A stretch of DNA of 64,000 nucleotides. It comes from Agromyces terreus (GTDB lineage: Bacteria > Actinomycetota > Actinomycetes > Actinomycetales > Microbacteriaceae). Position numbers and translations under genes: made by a program. The DNA lies in contig NZ_WBIS01000002.1 of the NCBI RefSeq assembly GCF_009749465.1, forward strand, positions 310,001-374,000, given 5' to 3'. The notes beneath the pieces were generated by a model. The model saw only the letters and a list, made by a program, of their open reading frames with translations, had not been told where the DNA came from and made no database searches. Below are positions 35,133 to 44,882 of this stretch, piece by piece (within the stretch, counting starts at the first letter, position 1; each line of letters begins with the position of its first letter).

Positions 35133-36563
35133 TCAGGCCTCGCGGGCGGCCCACCAGGCGCGCAGGCGCTGCTCCGCGGCATCCGGGCCGATGGGCCCCT
35201 CGTCGAGCCGCACCTCGAGCAGGTACCGGTAGGCCTCGCCCACGACGGGGCCGGGCTTCAGGTCGAGCAGGCGCATGATGTCGGCGCCGTCGAGCTCGGG
35301 GCGCACGGCCGCGAGCTCCTCCTCCTCGGCGAGCACGGCGATGCGCTCCTCGAGGTCGTCGTACGCGAATCCGAGACGGTCGGCCTTGCGTCGGTTGCGC
35401 GTGGTCACGTCGGCGCGCGTGAGGATGTGCAGTCGTTCGAGCTGCTCGCCGGCGTCGCGCACGTAGCGGCGGACGGCGGAGTCGGTCCACGCGGCATCCG
35501 CGTAGCCGAAGAACCGCAGGTGCAGCTCGATCAGGCGGGAGACGGCCGCGATCGTGTCGTTGTCGAACCGGAGCGCGCGCAGCCGCTTGCGCGCCAGCTT
35601 CGCGCCGACCACGTCGTGATGGTGGAACGAGACGACCCCGCCCTTCTCGAGGCGGCGCGTGCCCGGCTTGCCGATGTCGTGCAGCAGCGCGGCGAGGCGC
35701 ACGATCAGGTCGGGGGAGTCGAGCACGCCGCGCGAGACCTCGTAGTCGATGGCCTGGTCGAGCACCGTCAGCGAGTGCTCGTAGACGTCCTTGTGGTGGT
35801 GGTGCTCGTCGACCTCGAGGCGCAGCGCCGGGATCTCGGGCAGCACGCGTTCGGCGAGCCCCGATTCGACGAGGAGGCGGATGCCTCCGCGGGGCGCCCC
35901 CGTCAGCAGGAGCTTCGAGAGTTCGTCGCGCACGCGCTCGGCCGAGATGCGGTCGATCTCGGGGGCGAGGGCCGTCATCGCCGCGCGCGTCCCCTCCTCG
36001 ACCTCGAAGCCGAGCTGGGCCGAGAAGCGGGCGGCGCGGAGCATGCGCAGCGGGTCGTCGCCGAACGACCGTTCGGGCGGCGCCGGGGTGCGGAGGGTCT
36101 TCGCGAGGAGGTCCTCGATGCCGCCCGACGGGTCGACGAGCTCGAGCCGCGGCAGGCGCAGCGCGAGGGAGTTGACGGTGAAGTCGCGGCGTCCGAGATC
36201 GTCTTCGAGGCTCTCGCCGAACACGACCTCGGGCTTGCGGGAGTCGCCGTCGTAGGCGTCGGCGCGATAGGTCGTGATCTCGACGGTCTCGCCGGCGACC
36301 TTCGCCCCGATCGTGCCGAACGCGCGGCCGATGTCCCAGTGGGCCTCGGCGATGGGCGCGACGACCGCGAGGATCTGGTCGGGCGTGGCGTTCGTCGTGA
36401 AGTCGAGGTCGTTGACCGCGCGCCCGAGGAAGGCGTCGCGCACCGGACCGCCGACGAGCGCGAACTCGTACCCGGCGCCCTCGAAGGCGGTCGCGAGCTT
36501 CGAGACGGTGGGCGAAGCCGCGAGTTCGCCCATTCTGGCGAGGGCCTGCGCGACGGTCTGCAT
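35133..36563 (-). CDS. CCA tRNA nucleotidyltransferase
   Basis: A 476-residue enzyme that adds or repairs the CCA end of tRNAs. The nucleotidyltransferase head has GGPVRDAFLGR, catalytic NDLDFTTNA and RRDFTVNSLALRL. A class II neck and body follow, then an HD phosphohydrolase domain (LLHDIGKP), as in the actinobacterial pcnA/Rv3907c type. The frame extends upstream of the ATG at 36563, but without conserved sequence. It is divergent from the DUF6049 gene, matching the mycobacterial order. Confidence 0.93.
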   Translation of the reverse strand: MQTVAQALARMGELAASPTVSKLATAFEGAGYEFALVGGPVRDAFLGRAVNDLDFTTNATPDQILAVVAPIAEAHWDIGRAFGTIGAKVAGETVEITTYRADAYDGDSRKPEVVFGESLEDDLGRRDFTVNSLALRLPRLELVDPSGGIEDLLAKTLRTPAPPERSFGDDPLRMLRAARFSAQLGFEVEEGTRAAMTALAPEIDRISAERVRDELSKLLLTGAPRGGIRLLVESGLAERVLPEIPALRLEVDEHHHHKDVYEHSLTVLDQAIDYEVSRGVLDSPDLIVRLAALLHDIGKPGTRRLEKGGVVSFHHHDVVGAKLARKRLRALRFDNDTIAAVSRLIELHLRFFGYADAAWTDSAVRRYVRDAGEQLERLHILTRADVTTRNRRKADRLGFAYDDLEERIAVLAEEEELAAVRPELDGADIMRLLDLKPGPVVGEAYRYLLEVRLDEGPIGPDAAEQRLRAWWAAREA

Positions 36564-36646
36564 GGCGTCAATGCTATTCGGCGCCCGGCGGGCAACCTGT
36601 GCACGGGCGCGCGGGCGGCACGGCCTCACGCCGTAGAATCGCCAGC

Positions 36647-39166
36647 ATGGTGGCCGACTCGCACGCTGGGCGTCGTCGTGCCCGCAGGCGATTCGGATCC
36701 ACCGGCGCTTCGGGTGCGCACGACCGGTCGGCCGCGACGACCGGCGCCCCGCTCGGTCGGGCCGACGACGCGCGTGCCGGTGGCCTCGGCCGCAACCGCT
36801 GGCTGCGCAGAGGGCTGTTCGCGGCGGCCGCCCTGGGCGTCTCGGCCGCCGTGGTCGTGCCGCTCGCCGCACAGGCGGGCGGGGTCGACGCGGTCGCCTC
36901 GATCCGCGACGTCCTCGTCGGCGCCGCCGTGCCCGGGGCGGTCCGCGACGCCGATCCGGCCTCGTCCGCCGACGGCTCGACGCCCGCTGCCGCGTTCGCC
37001 GCCCCCGACACCGGTGCGGAGGGCGTCGAGATCAGCATCGCCCCGACCACCTCGACCTCGTTCACCCCCGGCGCGGCCGGCAGCACCGTCGCCGTCTCGG
37101 TCGAACTCGAGAACCTCAGCGGCTCCTTCCTCGACGCGGGCACGCTCGAACTCGTGCGAGCGGGCTCCGCCATCGACGACGGCGACGAGCTCGACGCCTG
37201 GCTCGCGAGCGCCGCCGCGACGACCGGCTTCGGTTCCGGCGCGGTGTCGCTCGCCACCTCGCCGACGCGGGCCCTCGCGACGGGCGGGGTCACGCAGGTG
37301 GTGTTCGACGTCCCGGCCCAGGCGTTCGACGCGCTCGCGGGGTCCCCGGTCATCGGCCTCGGCGCGCAGTTCAGCGTGGGCGACCTCACCGTCTCGACGC
37401 AGACGTCGGCGCTCGCGAACACCGCCTCGCCGGGTTCGGGCGCCGCGCCGATCGCACTCGTCGCACCGCTCACCGTCCCGGCCGAGACATCCGGGCTGAT
37501 CGGCGCCGACGAGCTCGCCGAGTGGACCGCTCCGGCGGGCCTCCTGACCCGGCAACTCGACGCCCTCGCCGGCCGTGACATCGCCATCGGCATCGACCCC
37601 CGCATCATCGTGTCGATCCGATCGCTCGGCACCGCGGCCCCGCCCGAGGCGCTCGAGTGGCTCCAGCGGCTGGCCGACGTGCCGAACGAGACCTTCCCGC
37701 TCGCCTACGCCGACGCCGACCTGGCGGTGCAGTCGCAGATCGGGCTGCCCGCACCGCTGGCGCCGGTGTCGTTCGCCGACGTGCTCGACCCCGATGACTT
37801 CGCGACCGATCCGGCGACGGGCGACACCGGCATGATCGGCGCCGACCCCCTCGAGGCGACCGACGAGGCCGAAGACGGCGGCGAGGCGGGGGGCGACGAC
37901 GGGTCCGCCGCGCAGGATCCCGCGGATTCGCCGACGCCCGTCCCCACCGAGCCCGTCTCGCCGGTGCCAGACACCGAGCAGCTGCTCGACTGGCCGTACA
38001 CGCGTGCAGACATCGCCTGGCCCGGCGACCGCACGGTCGCGCCGGGCGACATCTCGTTCTTCAACGCCGCGGGCCTCACCACGACGATCCTCGACGCGGC
38101 CAACGTCGAGCCCCTCATCGGGGCGGATGCCTCGGCGCTGGTCGACGGCGGAACGGCGATCGTGTCCGACGACGACCTGACGGCGGCCGTGCGCACCGCC
38201 GCCTCGGCCACGAGCGACATCGAGTGGCGCGACGCCACGGGCGAGGTGCTCGCCCGTGCGGCCCTCGACGGCGCGACCGGAAGCGGCAGCCCGCTGCTCG
38301 CCACCTTCGGCCGCGACGCCGACGCGGTGCCCGAACGCGTCGGCGACCTCGTCGCCGAACTCACCGATTCGCCGTTCGTCGCGCCCACGGGGCTCGCTCA
38401 GGCGATCGGCGCGCCGCCCACCGCCCGCACCCTCGTCGACTCGGTCGAGGGCGACGCCCGACTCGCCCTCGTGCGCAGCATGGTCGCCGCAGAGACCGAG
38501 GTCGACGCCTTCGCCACGGTGCTCGCCGACGTCGACGACCTCGTCGCCCCGACCCGTCGCGAGATGCTCGCGCTGCTCGACGTGGGCTGGCTCGCCGCCC
38601 CGACCGAGTGGGCGGGCTCCGCCGCCGAGTGGACGGCCGCGCAGCGCGAACTCGTCGACTCGGTCTCGGTCGTGCCGAGCAGCACCGTGCTCGTCGTGGC
38701 GAGCTCGACCGGCATCCCGGTCACCGTGCAGAACACGTCCGAGTACCCCGTGATCGTCGAGGTCGACGTGGCGCCGTCCAACGGGCGGCTCGTCGTCGAC
38801 GAGCCCGTGCAGGTCACCGTCGAGCCGGCGTCCCGCAACACGGTGAGCGTCCCGGTGGCGGCCGGCGTCGGCAACGGCGAGGTGCTGCTCACCGTGTCGC
38901 TCCGCTCCCTCTCCGGCGTGCCCGTCGGCTCCACCGCGGTGATCCAGGCCGACGTGCAGGCCGACTGGGAGGGGCTCGGCGCGGCGATCCTGGGCGGCAT
39001 CTTGATCGTCGTCTTCGGCATCGGCATCTGGCGCAACATCCGACGACGACGACGCCAGCGCGCTGCGGATGCCGCAGCAGCGGCCGAGCCCACCACCGAA
39101 ACGGACGCCCCCATCGAGCCCGACACCGACCAGGGTCCCGAATCAGGTCGGCGCCTCGATGGCTGA
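36647..39166 (+). CDS. DUF6049 family membrane-anchored protein
   Basis: A large protein (839 residues) of unknown function, homologous by position and layout to mycobacterial Rv3909. It has an N-terminal membrane helix (about 48-68), a long extracellular region with an acidic Gly/Asp/Pro-rich insert (about 405-445), and a C-terminal helix (AILGGILIVVFGIGIW) with a basic cytoplasmic tail. The ATG at 36647 directly follows a TAGAAT -10-like sequence, so the message may be leaderless. It overlaps murJ by eight bases, suggesting a role alongside lipid II export. Confidence 0.82.
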   Translation: MVADSHAGRRRARRRFGSTGASGAHDRSAATTGAPLGRADDARAGGLGRNRWLRRGLFAAAALGVSAAVVVPLAAQAGGVDAVASIRDVLVGAAVPGAVRDADPASSADGSTPAAAFAAPDTGAEGVEISIAPTTSTSFTPGAAGSTVAVSVELENLSGSFLDAGTLELVRAGSAIDDGDELDAWLASAAATTGFGSGAVSLATSPTRALATGGVTQVVFDVPAQAFDALAGSPVIGLGAQFSVGDLTVSTQTSALANTASPGSGAAPIALVAPLTVPAETSGLIGADELAEWTAPAGLLTRQLDALAGRDIAIGIDPRIIVSIRSLGTAAPPEALEWLQRLADVPNETFPLAYADADLAVQSQIGLPAPLAPVSFADVLDPDDFATDPATGDTGMIGADPLEATDEAEDGGEAGGDDGSAAQDPADSPTPVPTEPVSPVPDTEQLLDWPYTRADIAWPGDRTVAPGDISFFNAAGLTTTILDAANVEPLIGADASALVDGGTAIVSDDDLTAAVRTAASATSDIEWRDATGEVLARAALDGATGSGSPLLATFGRDADAVPERVGDLVAELTDSPFVAPTGLAQAIGAPPTARTLVDSVEGDARLALVRSMVAAETEVDAFATVLADVDDLVAPTRREMLALLDVGWLAAPTEWAGSAAEWTAAQRELVDSVSVVPSSTVLVVASSTGIPVTVQNTSEYPVIVEVDVAPSNGRLVVDEPVQVTVEPASRNTVSVPVAAGVGNGEVLLTVSLRSLSGVPVGSTAVIQADVQADWEGLGAAILGGILIVVFGIGIWRNIRRRRRQRAADAAAAAEPTTETDAPIEPDTDQGPESGRRLDG

Positions 39167-40778
39167 CGAAGACCGCATCGGGCGCGCAAGCCTGTTCCTC
39201 GCCTCCGGCACCCTCGTCTCGAGGCTGCTCGGGTTCCTCAAGGCGATCGTGCTGGCCGCCACCATCGGCGTCGTCGGGTCGGTCAGCGCCGACGCCTTCG
39301 CCGTCGCGAACGGACTCCCGAACACGGTGTACGTGATCGTGGCGGGCGGCGTGCTGAGCGCGGTGCTCGTGCCGCAGATCGTCCGCGCCTCGGCGCACGC
39401 CGACGGCGGCAGCGGGTACATCAACAAGCTGCTCACCCTGGCGTTCGTCATCCTCGGCGGCGCGACGATCGTCGCGACCGCCGCCGCGCCGCTGCTCACG
39501 ATGCTCTACGCCGGATCGAACGAGCAGATCCTCCCGCTCGCGATCGCCTTCGCCTGGTGGTGCATGCCGCAGATCTTCTTCTACGGCATGTACACGCTCC
39601 TCGGCGAGGTGCTCAACGCCCGCCGCAGCTTCGGTCCGTTCACCTGGGTGCCGGTGCTGAACAACGTGGTCGCGATCGCCGGCCTCGTGGCGTTCGGGGC
39701 GATCTTCGGCTTCGACCCCGACGGCCTCCGCGACGTCGCCGACTGGACCCCCGGCATGGTCGCGCTGCTCGCGGGCACCGCGACCCTCGGCATCGTCGCG
39801 CAGGCGGTCGTGCTCTTCTGGTTCTGGCGCCGCATCGGGCTCCGCTACCGCCCCGACTTCGCCTGGCGCGGCGTCGGCCTCCGCACGGCGGGCCGGCTCG
39901 CCGGCTGGACCTTCGGCATGCTGCTGCTGACCACCCTCGCCGGCATCGTCCAGACCCGGGTGCTCATCGTCGCCTCGAGCCACGGTGCCTCGGTCGCCGC
40001 GTTCGACACCGCGTGGCTGGTGTTCATGTTGCCCCACTCGGTCATCACGGTCTCCATCGCGACCGCGTACTTCACCCGCATGAGCGAGCACGCGGCCGTC
40101 GAAGACGTCGGAGGAGTGCGATCCGACTTCTCCGGGGCCGTCCGCGGCGTCCTCGTCATCCTGATGCTGGCGGCGGTCGGGCTCATCGTCGTCGCCTACC
40201 CGTTCGGTGCGGTCTTCCAGACCGGGTTCGCCGCGGCATCCGCCATCGGCAACATCCTCATCGCGCTCGCGGTCGGTCTCGTGGCGTTCAGCCTGCTGTT
40301 CGTCGTCCAGCGCACGTTCTACGCGCTGAACGACACCCGCACCCCGTTCTTCTTCACCCTCTTCCAGGTGATCGTGTTCTCGGCGGCGGCCCTGCTCTGC
40401 CTCGCACTCCCGCGCGAGTGGATCGGCGTCGGCGTCGCGCTCGCGACCACCGTCGCGGTCCTGGCGCAGTTCGTGCTCGCGACCGTCCTGCTTCGGCGTC
40501 GGCTGAGCCTGCTCGACGGACGCCGCATCTTCGGCACCCTGCTCCGCTCGCTGGTCGCGCTCATCGTGCCGGCCCTCGCGGGCGTCGCGCTCCTCGTGGC
40601 GTTCGGCGGGCTCACCGAGGGCGGCTACGCGGTGTCGAGCCGCGTCGGCGCGATCGTCTCCATGGTCGTCATCGGCGCGGTCATGTCCGGCCTGTACTTC
40701 GGCGGGCTCTGGCTGCTCCGTTCGCCCGAGCTCCGCGGGTTCGCCGACCCGGTCCTCGCGCGCCTCCGTCGGCGCTGA
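39159..40778 (+). CDS. murJ: lipid II flippase MurJ
   Basis: MurJ/MviN (539 residues) moves the peptidoglycan precursor lipid II across the membrane. It has fourteen hydrophobic helices in the MOP exporter pattern, starting ASLFLASGTLVSRLLGFLKAIVL, with the family region YGMYTLLGEVLNARRSFGPF. The mycobacterial homologue carries an added kinase-like C-terminal domain; this one ends at the membrane part. The start lies within the end of the DUF6049 gene, so translation is probably coupled. Confidence 0.94.
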   Translation: MADEDRIGRASLFLASGTLVSRLLGFLKAIVLAATIGVVGSVSADAFAVANGLPNTVYVIVAGGVLSAVLVPQIVRASAHADGGSGYINKLLTLAFVILGGATIVATAAAPLLTMLYAGSNEQILPLAIAFAWWCMPQIFFYGMYTLLGEVLNARRSFGPFTWVPVLNNVVAIAGLVAFGAIFGFDPDGLRDVADWTPGMVALLAGTATLGIVAQAVVLFWFWRRIGLRYRPDFAWRGVGLRTAGRLAGWTFGMLLLTTLAGIVQTRVLIVASSHGASVAAFDTAWLVFMLPHSVITVSIATAYFTRMSEHAAVEDVGGVRSDFSGAVRGVLVILMLAAVGLIVVAYPFGAVFQTGFAAASAIGNILIALAVGLVAFSLLFVVQRTFYALNDTRTPFFFTLFQVIVFSAAALLCLALPREWIGVGVALATTVAVLAQFVLATVLLRRRLSLLDGRRIFGTLLRSLVALIVPALAGVALLVAFGGLTEGGYAVSSRVGAIVSMVVIGAVMSGLYFGGLWLLRSPELRGFADPVLARLRRR

Positions 40779-40928
40779 CGGCACCTCGACGCCGCGGCAT
40801 CCGTCACATACCGTGCGTGCCCACCGTGACGGAATACGCGACGCCTAGACTGTGTTGACCATGTCGTTGGCCTCCGTGAAACCACCGATGCGGATGCCAC
40901 GAATCACCGACTGACGACAGGAGCCTCC

Positions 40929-41903
40929 TTGCGCGACATCATCATCATCGGCTCAGGTCCTGCGGGCTTCACCGCGGCGATCTACGCTGCCCGCGCGGAG
41001 TTGAAGCCCCTGCTCATCGCGAGTTCCGTCGAGATCGGCGGCGAGCTGATGAACACGACCGAGGTCGAGAACTTCCCCGGCTTCCCCGAGGGCATCATGG
41101 GCCCCGACCTCATGGGCAAGCTGCAGGCGCAGGCCGAGCGGTTCGGCACCGAGGTCGTTTACGACGACGTCGTGTCGCTCGACATCGACGGCCCGGTCAA
41201 GCGCGTCACCCTCGGCAACGGCGAGACGCACGAGGCATCCGCCCTCATCTACGCGACCGGCTCGGCCTACCGCAAGCTCGGCCTGCCCGAAGAAGAGCTG
41301 CTCTCGGGCCACGGCCTCTCGTGGTGCGCCACGTGCGACGGGTTCTTCTTCCGTCAGAAGACCATCGCGGTCGTCGGCGGCGGCGACTCGGCCATGGAGG
41401 AGGCGACCTTCCTCACGCGTTTCGCCGACAAGGTGTACGTGATCCACCGTCGCGACTCGCTCAAGGCATCGAAGATCATGCAGCAGCGGGCGATCGACAA
41501 CGAGAAGATCGAGTTCGTGTGGAACTCCGAGGTTGCCGCGATCGTCGGCGAGACGGCCGTCACGGGCGTCACGCTGCGCGACACGGTCACCGGCGAGGAG
41601 CGACTGCTCGAGCTCGACGGACTATTCGTCGCGATCGGCAACGACCCCCGCACCCACCTGGTGCACGGCAAGCTCGAGCTGACCGCCGAGGGCACCATCG
41701 CCGTCGACGGCCGCACCTCCAAGACCTCGCTCCCCGGCGTGTTCGCCGCGGGCGACGTCATCGACCCCCACTACCGCCAGGCGATCACCGCCGCCGGTTC
41801 GGGCACCGTGGCCGCGCTCGACGCCGAGCACTACCTCGCTGCGCTCGGCAACGAGAACGCCGCCGAGGCACTGCTCGAGAACGAATTCGTCGCGGTCGAC
41901 TGA
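40929..41903 (+). CDS. trxB: thioredoxin-disulfide reductase
   Basis: TrxB (324 residues) is an NADPH- and FAD-dependent enzyme that reduces thioredoxin. FAD motif GSGPAGFTAAIYAAR lies at the start, the redox pair in WCATCDGFFF, the NADPH motif GGGDSAMEEA and the C-terminal FAD motif GVFAAGDVID. The start codon is TTG at 40929, with AGGAG seven bases upstream. It is 38 bp before trxA, with which it forms one functional pair. Confidence 0.96.
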   Translation: MRDIIIIGSGPAGFTAAIYAARAELKPLLIASSVEIGGELMNTTEVENFPGFPEGIMGPDLMGKLQAQAERFGTEVVYDDVVSLDIDGPVKRVTLGNGETHEASALIYATGSAYRKLGLPEEELLSGHGLSWCATCDGFFFRQKTIAVVGGGDSAMEEATFLTRFADKVYVIHRRDSLKASKIMQQRAIDNEKIEFVWNSEVAAIVGETAVTGVTLRDTVTGEERLLELDGLFVAIGNDPRTHLVHGKLELTAEGTIAVDGRTSKTSLPGVFAAGDVIDPHYRQAITAAGSGTVAALDAEHYLAALGNENAAEALLENEFVAVD

Positions 41904-41941
41904 CCGCCGACGTCGACCCGCTTCAACCTGAGGAGATACCC

Positions 41942-42265
41942 ATGACCGCACGTGCAGTGACCGAGGCCACCTTCGAGCAGGAGGTCCTCAACAACGACAA
42001 GGCCGTCCTCGTCGACTTCTGGGCCGAGTGGTGCGGCCCGTGTCGCGCCGTGAGCCCGATCCTCGACCAGATCGCGAGCGAGCACGCCGACAAGCTCGAC
42101 ATCGTCAAGCTCAACGTCGACGAGAACCCGCAGCTCGCGATGAAGTACCAGATCACGGCGATTCCCGCGTTCAAGGTCTTCGAGAAGGGCGAGGTCGTCA
42201 AGACCGTGATCGGCGCCAAGCCGAAGCCCGCCCTCGAGGCCGACCTCGCCGACTACATCGCGTAG
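41942..42265 (+). CDS. trxA: thioredoxin
   Basis: A 107-residue thioredoxin with active site WCGPC, the cis-Pro loop ITAIPAFKVF and the usual five-strand layout. It reduces protein disulfides with electrons from TrxB. GAGGAG lies about six bases before the ATG. A strong terminator follows 22 bp after the stop. Confidence 0.97.
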   Translation: MTARAVTEATFEQEVLNNDKAVLVDFWAEWCGPCRAVSPILDQIASEHADKLDIVKLNVDENPQLAMKYQITAIPAFKVFEKGEVVKTVIGAKPKPALEADLADYIA

Positions 42266-42287
42266 CCGGCAGCCTCGTAGCGCTTCG

Positions 42288-42317
42288 AGACCCGCCCGGC
42301 ACACGCCGGGCGGGTCT
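42288..42317 (+). terminator. rho-independent terminator after trxA
   Basis: AGACCCGCCCGGC, loop ACAC, then the perfect inverted copy, giving a 13-bp stem followed by a pyrimidine-rich tail (TCTGCGTTCT). Confidence 0.92.
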
Positions 42318-42397
42318 TCTGCGTTCTCGGCGTGGCAGCCCGGTCTTCGAGCGGCAACTAGCATTGAACAACCCAGAACAGATCGGAATCAGCACTC

Positions 42398-43720
42398 GTG
42401 ACCTCTGACGGCGTCCCCCAGCGGACCGGCAACAACCTCGACCCGTGGTACGCGAACTACGCCGAGCGAGCCGCCGGCCTGGCCGCCTCCGAGGTTCGTG
42501 CGCTGTTCGCGGTGGCCTCGCGCCCTGAGGTGGTCTCGCTCGCGGGCGGCATGCCGTACGTCTCCGCTCTGCCGCAGGAACTCATCATCTCCTCGATGGA
42601 CCGCGTCATGCGCACCGACGGCCCGACGGCCCTGCAATATGGCTCTGGTCAGGGTATTCCTTCTCTCCGCGAGCACATCCTCGAGGTCATGGCCCTCGAG
42701 GGCATCCAGGGTTCGGTCGACAACGTCGTGACTTCGACCGGCTCGCAGCAGGCACTCGATCTCGTGGCGAAGCTGTTCCTCGATCCGGGCGATGTCGTAC
42801 TCGCCGAGGCGCCTTCGTACGTGGGCGCCATGGGTGTGTTCCGCTCGTATCAGGCGAACGTGGTGCACGTCGCCATGGACGAGCACGGTCTGATCCCCGA
42901 GGCGCTCCGACAGACCATCGCGCATCTCCGCGGGCAGGGTCGGCGCATCAAGTTCCTCTACACGATCCCGAACTTCCACAATCCGGCGGGTGTGACGCTA
43001 TCGGCCGAGCGCCGACCCGAGATCCTCGAGATCTGCCGGTCGAACGAGATCCTCGTGCTCGAAGACAACCCCTACGGGCTGCTGCATTTCGACGAGCCGG
43101 CCCCGAACGCACTGCGCTCGCTCGACTCCGAGGGCGTCATCTACCTCGGTTCGTTCTCGAAGACGCTCGCCCCGGGATTCCGGGTCGGCTGGGCCCTGGC
43201 GCCGCACGCCATCCGCGAGAAGCTCATCCTGGCCGCCGAGTCGGCGATCCTCTCGCCCAGTTCGTTCAGCCAGCTCGTCGTCTCCGAATACCTCTCGACC
43301 ACCGACTGGCGCGCGCAGATCGACACATTCCGCGGGGTCTATCGCGAGCGCAAAGACGCCATGATCGAGGCGCTGGGGGAGTACCTTCCTCAACTGAGCT
43401 GGACGAACCCGAACGGCGGCTTCTACGTCTGGGTGACGATGCCCGACGTGCTCGACTCGAAGCAGATGCTGCCCCGCGCGGTGAAGGAGCTCGTCGCGTA
43501 CACCCCCGGCACCGCGTTCTTCGCCGACGGCAGGGGCCGGCACGCCATGCGGCTCTCGTTCTGCTACCCCACGCCTGAGGCGATCCGGGTCGGCATCCGT
43601 CGGCTCGCGACCGTCGTGAACGGCGAGCTCGACCTCCTCGACACGTTCGCCGGCACCGGCACCCTGCAACTGCCGATGAAGCCCGGCATCGAACCGGCAC
43701 CCCCGACCGACCTGAAGTAG
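42398..43720 (+). CDS. PLP-dependent aminotransferase (LysN/ARO8-like)
   Basis: Fold-type I aminotransferase (440 residues) without the GntR DNA-binding part of MocR regulators. PLP lysine lies in LGSFSKTLAPGFRVGW; also conserved are TIPNFHNPAGVTLS and LEDNPYGLLHF. Related enzymes transaminate 2-aminoadipate, branched-chain or aromatic amino acids; substrate cannot be fixed here. Start is GTG at 42398. The ligase gene follows within 20 bp, so the two are probably co-transcribed. Confidence 0.88.
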   Translation: MTSDGVPQRTGNNLDPWYANYAERAAGLAASEVRALFAVASRPEVVSLAGGMPYVSALPQELIISSMDRVMRTDGPTALQYGSGQGIPSLREHILEVMALEGIQGSVDNVVTSTGSQQALDLVAKLFLDPGDVVLAEAPSYVGAMGVFRSYQANVVHVAMDEHGLIPEALRQTIAHLRGQGRRIKFLYTIPNFHNPAGVTLSAERRPEILEICRSNEILVLEDNPYGLLHFDEPAPNALRSLDSEGVIYLGSFSKTLAPGFRVGWALAPHAIREKLILAAESAILSPSSFSQLVVSEYLSTTDWRAQIDTFRGVYRERKDAMIEALGEYLPQLSWTNPNGGFYVWVTMPDVLDSKQMLPRAVKELVAYTPGTAFFADGRGRHAMRLSFCYPTPEAIRVGIRRLATVVNGELDLLDTFAGTGTLQLPMKPGIEPAPPTDLK

Positions 43721-43737
43721 TGGAGAAACCCCAGATC

Positions 43738-44712
43738 ATGAGCGATTCCCTCGGTCTTCACGTCGTCGTCCTCGCGGGCGGCATCTCGCATGAGCGCGAC
43801 GTCTCCCTCCGGTCGGGGCGTCGCGTCGCCGATGCACTCGCAGCGGCAGGCCACCGGGTGGTGCTGCGGGATCCCGACGCCGGCCTCCTCCCGTTCCTGG
43901 CGAGCGAGCGCCCCGACGCCGTGTTCCCCGCACTGCACGGCTCGAGCGGCGAAGACGGCTCCCTCATCGGCCTCCTCTCCGCACTCGGCATCCCCACGGT
44001 CGGTTCGAGCGCCGCCGCGGCCCGCCGCGCCTGGTCGAAGCCGATCGCGAGTTCGATCATCGCGGCGACGGGGGCGTCGGTGCCCGAATCCATCGTGTTG
44101 TCGCACGAGTCGTTCCGCGAACTCGGCGCATCCGCGGTCCTCCGCGTCGTGCGCGATTCCCTTCCCGGCGATCTCGTCGTGAAGCCCGCCATGGGCGGCT
44201 CGGCACAGGGCGTCTCGATCGTGACGGATTCGAACGACCTGCCCCGCGCGATGGTCGAAGCGTTCACCTACGCCGACGTGGTCGTCGTCGAACGACGCAT
44301 CGTCGGCACCGAACTGTCCGTCGGAGTCGTCGACACCGGTTCCGGTCCACTCGCGCTCACTCCGGTCGAGATCGAGCCCACCGACGGCATCTACAGTTTC
44401 CAGGCTCGATACAACGCCGGGGAGACCACCTTCTACGCGCCGTCGCGACTGGACGCTGAGATCATCGACACCGTCGCCGCGGCGGCGGTCCACGCCCATA
44501 CCGCACTCGGGCTTCGCGATCTGTCACGGGTCGACTTCATCGTCGATGCCTCGGGCACGCCGTGGTTCCTCGAAGCGAATGTGATGCCCGGTCTCACCGA
44601 GACCTCGCTGCTGCCGCTCGCGATCGAAGCTTCGGGCACGAGCACCGCCGAGGTGTACTCGGGGTTGGTGCGTTCCGCGGTGGCCAAGTCTCCGCTCTCG
44701 GTCGCCGACTAG
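43738..44712 (+). CDS. D-alanine-D-alanine ligase family protein
   Basis: ATP-grasp ligase of 324 residues. The Ddl N-terminal motif LAGGISHERDVSLRSG, the HGSSGEDGSLIGLL substrate loop and the metal-binding end FLEANVMPGLTETSLLP are all present. It would make D-Ala-D-Ala for peptidoglycan. An additional main ddl may exist elsewhere in the genome, so it could be a paralogue with another D-amino-acid dipeptide. I chose ATG 43738 over the GTG at 43720, because homology begins at LHVVVLAGG and GGAGA lies between the two. Confidence 0.88.
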   Translation: MSDSLGLHVVVLAGGISHERDVSLRSGRRVADALAAAGHRVVLRDPDAGLLPFLASERPDAVFPALHGSSGEDGSLIGLLSALGIPTVGSSAAAARRAWSKPIASSIIAATGASVPESIVLSHESFRELGASAVLRVVRDSLPGDLVVKPAMGGSAQGVSIVTDSNDLPRAMVEAFTYADVVVVERRIVGTELSVGVVDTGSGPLALTPVEIEPTDGIYSFQARYNAGETTFYAPSRLDAEIIDTVAAAAVHAHTALGLRDLSRVDFIVDASGTPWFLEANVMPGLTETSLLPLAIEASGTSTAEVYSGLVRSAVAKSPLSVAD

Positions 44713-44824
44713 CAATGCGGATGCCTCGAGCGCCGCGGAGCTGATTCGCGGCGCGGATCTCGAGGTGAACGAGATTGCTCGTCGACCAGGCCAGCGCGTT
44801 CCGATCGACTTCTTCGTCTTGAGA

Positions 44825-44844
44825 ACGGGCGTTTTCGCGCCTGT
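44825..44844. terminator. stem-loop between convergent ligase and parB genes
   Basis: ACGGGCG and CGCCTGT (one G-U pair) around a TTTTCG loop, followed by TTCAGTTC on the plus strand. It lies between the ligase stop and the parB stop and may serve both. Confidence 0.55.
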
Positions 44845-44882
44845 TTCAGTTCGTCAGGAACGATTCTGAGGGCGATCTTCGA

